From Methylohalobius sp964654415 (GTDB lineage Bacteria > Pseudomonadota > Gammaproteobacteria > Methylococcales > Methylothermaceae): a stretch of 64,000 bases of DNA. Position 1 is the stretch's first letter, and each line of letters opens with the position of its first letter. The DNA lies in the NCBI GenBank assembly GCA_964654415.1, contig CAZZIP010000003.1:1-64000 (forward strand). The letters are read 5' to 3'. A program made the position numbers and the translations under genes. Below, piece after piece: positions 60,384 through 64,000 of this stretch. The notes under the pieces were generated by a model, which saw only the letters and a list, made by a program, of their open reading frames with translations, was not told the origin of the DNA and ran no database searches.

Positions 60384-61664
60384 ATGAGATCCTCGCAGCA
60401 GTTGTTCGAGGCAGCCGCAACGCTGATTCCCGGCGGTGTCAACTCGCCGGTACGCGCTTTCAAGGGGGTGGGCGGCAGACCGGTGTTTTTCGATCGCGCC
60501 AAGGGACCGTTTCTGTACGATGTAGAAGGGCGCCGCTACATAGACTACGTGGGTTCCTGGGGGGCGATGATCTTGGGTCATGCCCATCCTGAGGTTTTGG
60601 CAGCGCTGACGGCAGCGGCGGAAAAGGGTTTGAGCTTTGGTGCACCGACCGAGATCGAGGTACAGATGGCGCGTTTTTTGTGCGACAAGGTTCCCTCGCT
60701 GGAAATGGTGCGGCTAGTCAGCTCCGGCACTGAGGCGACCATGAGCGCAATTCGCCTGGCGCGCGGATTCACCGGGCGCGACAAAATTGTCAAGTTCGAG
60801 GGTTGCTACCACGGCCACGCCGACAGTCTGTTGGTGAAGGCAGGCTCTGGGGCTTTGACTTTGGGTGTCCCGAGTTCTCCTGGAGTCCCGGCGAGTCTGG
60901 CTGAGCACACTTGGACTTTGCCTTACAACGATTCTGCGGCAGTGCGGGAATTGTTTGCGCAACGGGGCGAGGAAATCGCCTGCCTGATCGTCGAACCAGT
61001 GGCCGGCAACATGAACTGCGTGCCGCCGGTACCGGGTTTTTTGGAGACCCTGCGTGAGGTGTGCACTCGTGCTGGCAGCGTGTTGATCTTCGACGAGGTC
61101 ATGACTGGGTTTAGAGTAGCCTTGGGGGGGGCACAAGCGCTATATGGGGTCACTCCGGACCTCACCACCCTGGGTAAAGTCATCGGTGGCGGAATGCCGG
61201 TAGGGGCTTTCGGAGGTCGGCGCGAGATCATGGAGTACCTTGCGCCGCAAGGTCCGGTCTATCAGGCGGGTACCTTGTCCGGCAATCCGGTCGCTGTGGC
61301 CGCTGGGATCAAGACTTTGGAGCTGGTTTCCGAACCCGGTTTCTACGCTCGGCTGACGGAGAAGACCTTGGCTCTGACCCAAGGGCTTCAAGAGCGGGCG
61401 GCTGCCTACGGCGTAGAGCTTCGCACCAATCAGGTCGGCGGCATGTTTGGGGTGTTTTTCACCACTTCCCCGGAGGTCACTAATTTCGCCCAAGTCATGG
61501 CCTGCGACCAGGAGCTTTTCAAACGCTTCTTTCACGGCATGCTGAGCGAGGGGGTGTATCTTGCGCCTTCTGCCTTCGAAGCCGGCTTTGTCTCGGCTGC
61601 CCACGACGAGGACACCCTGACCGCCACCCTGGCGGCTGCCGAGCGGGTTTTACGGCGTCTCTAA
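60384..61664 (+). CDS. hemL: Glutamate-1-semialdehyde 2,1-aminomutase
   Basis: A 426-residue PLP enzyme forming 5-aminolevulinate for tetrapyrrole synthesis. GGVNSPVRAFKGVGG at the N-terminus, SSGTEATMSAIRLARG for PLP phosphate, FDEVMTGFRVALGGAQ, and Lys265 in TTLGKVIGGGMPVGAFGG as the Schiff-base residue. The N- and C-terminal features match the C5 pathway, so this organism should make heme from glutamyl-tRNA. It is 17 bp after thiSG. Confidence 0.96.
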   Translation: MRSSQQLFEAAATLIPGGVNSPVRAFKGVGGRPVFFDRAKGPFLYDVEGRRYIDYVGSWGAMILGHAHPEVLAALTAAAEKGLSFGAPTEIEVQMARFLCDKVPSLEMVRLVSSGTEATMSAIRLARGFTGRDKIVKFEGCYHGHADSLLVKAGSGALTLGVPSSPGVPASLAEHTWTLPYNDSAAVRELFAQRGEEIACLIVEPVAGNMNCVPPVPGFLETLREVCTRAGSVLIFDEVMTGFRVALGGAQALYGVTPDLTTLGKVIGGGMPVGAFGGRREIMEYLAPQGPVYQAGTLSGNPVAVAAGIKTLELVSEPGFYARLTEKTLALTQGLQERAAAYGVELRTNQVGGMFGVFFTTSPEVTNFAQVMACDQELFKRFFHGMLSEGVYLAPSAFEAGFVSAAHDEDTLTATLAAAERVLRRL

Positions 61665-61676
61665 ACTAGCTGAGCG

Positions 61677-63557
61677 GTGGAATCCCTCTACTTTTGGGTG
61701 ATCGCCCACCCTCATTGGGCCGAGGGGCTAGTATTCCTAGCGGCTTTGTTGGAATCCCTGGCGGTAATAGGGCTTGTGGTGCCCGGGGTGGCAATGATGT
61801 TTGGGGCTGGCGCCTTGATTGGGCTTGGCGCCATGCCTTTCTGGCCGGTTTGTCTGTGGGCGATTGCCGGGGCGGTGGTCGGCGACGGATTGAGTTTTTG
61901 GATCGGGTGGCGGTTCAGATCCAAGCTCGAAAGCCATTGGCCATTTTCGGATCATCCCGAGATTCTCCGGCGTGGCATGGCTTTCTTTCAGCGCTATGGA
62001 AATTTGAGCGTCGCGCTTGGTCGTTTTGTCGGTCCAGTGCGTGCCGTGGTGCCTTTGGCAGCAGGCATGCTGGCTATGCCGCCGTCTCGATTTGCGATCG
62101 TCAACTTGCTGTCAGCAGGATTATGGGCGCCGGCCTATTTGTTGCCCGGCGTGGTGTTTGGCGCCTCGTTGGACTTGGCCGCCAAGGTCACCGGACGGCT
62201 GGCCTTGGTTTTGATATTGATGGTGGCCCTTATTTGGTTTGGGGTTGGAGTCTGCCGTTCCCTTTATTTCTATTTTCAACCCAAAGCGCACAAAGCTCTA
62301 GATCTTTGGTTCGATTTCAACCGCCATCATCCCCTAATGGCCCGTTTGACCGCGCCTTTGCTTTATCCCTGGCAGCGCGACTACTTAGCTTTGCTGCTGT
62401 TGGCCGCGCTACTGGGAGCGGTCTGGGCGGCCTTAGTTCATTTACTACCTGAGGGGAGGCAGTTGTCGCTCGAGTTTCTTCACAATCCGTGGAGCGATGC
62501 CTTTTTCCTTGCCGTAGAACAGCTTGGCCATTGGCCAACGCTCCTGGTTATCACAGCGATTTTAAGCTTCTGGTTGCTGCTCGCCGGCGGCTATTCCGAA
62601 CTGGCTCATTGGCTCATCAGTTTGGGATTCTGCGCTTTTATGGAACTGAGCCTGGGACTGGACGGGGCCATCCTGCGGACGGGAATCGGATACGGTTTTC
62701 TGGCGTTGATGCTTGCGACTTGGATTGGTCCAGGCGCTCGCCTTGCGGTCTATTCGGCAATTGTCTTGCTGTGGTTACTGCTGATCTTTGCCAGGCTTTA
62801 TCTCGGTAGCGTCACGTTGGCTTCCCTGGTGCTGTCGGGGATGCTGGTGGTGATATGGCTTGGGATTGCCGGCGTAGGCTACCGACGTCATGCTTCTCGG
62901 GCCGGAATTTGGGGTTTAGGTTGGCTGGCGACTGGGGTGGTGACGGCAGCTTTAGGGATTTTGTTTTTTGGTCAGACCAGGGGAATCGAAAGACCCGCGC
63001 CTGGAGCCCAGGTATTGGCGGAGACTGCTTGGATAGCATCGGAATGGCGAAGGCTACCTCGCTGGCGCCACGCCCTCTTAGGGCGCGTCGATCAACCTTT
63101 GATCTTACAATGGGCGGCCCCTTTGGCGGAAATTCAGGCCCAGCTTGAGTTGCATGGTTGGCGTCCAGCGCAGCGGGTAGGAATGGAAAGCGCCTTATAT
63201 TGGCTAGTGCCTGGGGCGCAGCTAAGGGAAATTCCGGTGCTGCCGCATTTCAATGACGGCTTGGCTGAGGCGCTCATTCTGCTCAAGGGAAATGGGAAAG
63301 GCGAATCCTTGATCTTGAGGCTGTGGAATAGCCATTTCCTGCTCGAAACTCAGGCACCAGTCTGGATCGGGACAACAGCGCGCCTTAAGGTTGCCTCTTC
63401 CCTATGGGGGCTGGTGCGTTTTACCGAGGAGGTGGCCTCCTCTGAGCCACAGGCGGTGAGGACGCTTTTGCACGATCTCGAGCAGGGCATGAATTGGTGC
63501 CTTTGGGAGCGGGAGGATCGGGATGGATATGTGTGGCTGATCCGGCGCTGTCCTTAA
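61677..63557 (+). CDS. DedA / degenerate PAP2 / LssY_C membrane fusion protein
   Basis: A 626-residue protein with a GTG start. Residues about 1-205 are a DedA/SNARE-associated domain (FLAALLESLAVIGLVVPG, VVGDGLSFWIGWRF, GRFVGPVRAVVPLAAGMLAM). Residues about 230-410 resemble a PAP2 domain in hydrophobic pattern, but the catalytic motifs have decayed: no PSGH is found, and the last motif reads ARLYLGSVTLASLVLSG without its His and Asp. The C-terminal part (about 435-626) resembles LssY_C (GWRPAQ, YWLVPG, LILRLWNSHFLL). DedA proteins act in membrane-lipid homeostasis, so a lipid-scrambling or regulatory role without phosphatase activity is likely. It is 12 bp downstream of hemL. Confidence 0.8.
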   Translation: MESLYFWVIAHPHWAEGLVFLAALLESLAVIGLVVPGVAMMFGAGALIGLGAMPFWPVCLWAIAGAVVGDGLSFWIGWRFRSKLESHWPFSDHPEILRRGMAFFQRYGNLSVALGRFVGPVRAVVPLAAGMLAMPPSRFAIVNLLSAGLWAPAYLLPGVVFGASLDLAAKVTGRLALVLILMVALIWFGVGVCRSLYFYFQPKAHKALDLWFDFNRHHPLMARLTAPLLYPWQRDYLALLLLAALLGAVWAALVHLLPEGRQLSLEFLHNPWSDAFFLAVEQLGHWPTLLVITAILSFWLLLAGGYSELAHWLISLGFCAFMELSLGLDGAILRTGIGYGFLALMLATWIGPGARLAVYSAIVLLWLLLIFARLYLGSVTLASLVLSGMLVVIWLGIAGVGYRRHASRAGIWGLGWLATGVVTAALGILFFGQTRGIERPAPGAQVLAETAWIASEWRRLPRWRHALLGRVDQPLILQWAAPLAEIQAQLELHGWRPAQRVGMESALYWLVPGAQLREIPVLPHFNDGLAEALILLKGNGKGESLILRLWNSHFLLETQAPVWIGTTARLKVASSLWGLVRFTEEVASSEPQAVRTLLHDLEQGMNWCLWEREDRDGYVWLIRRCP

Positions 63558-63564
63558 AAACTGC

Positions 63565-64000
63565 TCAAGCGCGTTTCATCGATTCGAAGAATTCGGCATT
63601 GGTTTTGGTCTGACGCAGCTTATCCAGCAGGAATTCGATGGCTGCGATTTCATCCATGGGCTGGAGGATCTTGCGCAGGATCCAAGCCTTTTGCAGCTCA
63701 TCCGGGGGCACTAAGTACTCCTCCCTGCGGGTTCCAGAACGATTGATGTTGATCGCAGGATAGACGCGTTTTTCGGCGATCTTGCGTTCCAGGTGCAACT
63801 CCATGTTGCCGGTACCCTTGAATTCTTCAAAGATCACGTCGTCCATGCGCGACCCGGTCTCAATCAAGGCGGTGGCAATGATGGTGAGGCTTCCGCCTTC
63901 TTCGATGTTGCGCGCCGCGCCAAAGAAGCGCTTGGGCTTTTCCAGGGCGTTGGCGTCTACCCCGCCGGTCAGCAATTTGCCGGAGGAGGGGACCACGGTG
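63565..64000 (-). CDS. rho: Transcription termination factor Rho, C-terminal part (truncated by window edge)
   Basis: The last 140 or so residues of Rho on the minus strand. GGVDANALEKPKRFFGAARNIEEGGSLTIIATALIETGSRMDDVIFEEFKGTGNMELHLER includes the Q/R-loop region and arginine-finger segment, with the ending EEYLVPPDELQKAWILRK and DKLRQTKTNAEFFESMKRA. The N-terminal RNA-binding domain and Walker motifs lie beyond the window. It is convergent with the DedA fusion gene. Confidence 0.95.
   Translation of the reverse strand, partial: TVVPSSGKLLTGGVDANALEKPKRFFGAARNIEEGGSLTIIATALIETGSRMDDVIFEEFKGTGNMELHLERKIAEKRVYPAININRSGTRREEYLVPPDELQKAWILRKILQPMDEIAAIEFLLDKLRQTKTNAEFFESMKRA

Noticed and set aside
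1..64000. tRNA, rRNA, CRISPR or transposon content
   Set aside because: No cloverleaf, rRNA segment, regularly spaced repeat array or transposase/integrase sequence was recognised anywhere in the window.

Overview
The window is about 64 kb of dense, largely housekeeping chromosome from a Gram-negative proteobacterium, most likely a gammaproteobacterium. The signs are LptF/LptG, an outer-membrane porin, a complete Na+-NQR operon with ApbE and NqrM, SucA/SucB, AcnA, an rpe-trpEGDC block with ATGA overlaps, a DUF2782 protein and a PEP-CTERM protein. A Methylococcales-like lineage is possible, but I see no diagnostic C1 gene, so genus-level placement is inference. I found no tRNA, rRNA, CRISPR array, transposase or prophage gene. 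The left end cuts a PII protein and the right end cuts Rho.

Layout. 0-5.6 kb: PII end, a Cys-rich MarR regulator divergent from a small cytochrome c, spermidine synthase, then a four-gene set (UbiA-type DPPR synthase, GtrA, DprE1, DprE2) for polyprenyl-phosphoryl-D-arabinose. 5.8-9.3 kb: porin, DUF2782 protein, a PEP-CTERM protein with a good sigma-54 promoter, rhomboid protease. 9.3-20.5 kb: an ACP-FAAL-PlsC fusion, sucAB, lptFG, a metallophosphoesterase and a Tam41-like CDP-diacylglycerol synthase candidate. 21-30 kb: a surface-glycan or lipid region with a PAP2 protein, two ELM1-family proteins, sulfotransferase, Asp/Asn-hydroxylase-like protein, GT4, methyltransferase and O-antigen ligase/polymerase-like protein. 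30-45 kb: argG, a TauE/SafE-like membrane domain fused in frame to a sigma-54 activator, pyrF, fabI, a GGDEF/EAL protein, nuclease, rubredoxin, glutaredoxin, rpe-trpEGDC and a GT2. 45-53 kb: a regulatory region with a consensus FNR/ANR box, a -10 element and an intrinsic terminator, then nqrABCDEF-apbE-nqrM and a CBS protein. 53-64 kb: acnA, uvrC-pgsA, DAHP synthase, a ThiS-ThiG fusion, hemL, a DedA/PAP2/LssY protein and rho.

How the genes fit together. Several genes converge on envelope lipids and glycans: FAAL-PlsC, the Tam41-like protein, PgsA and FabI for phospholipid; LptFG for LPS export; Dpr proteins, ELM1s, GTs, hydroxylase and sulfotransferase for decorated surface glycans. NQR, aconitase and oxoglutarate dehydrogenase make up the energy side. 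The most unusual items are the possible FNR-activated short RNA (or attenuated leader) upstream of nqrA, the membrane-domain/sigma-54-activator fusion whose junction sits on an A6 run, the bacterial Tam41-like protein, and the arabinose-donor pathway whose DprE1 has Ala in place of the mycobacterial benzothiazinone-target Cys.
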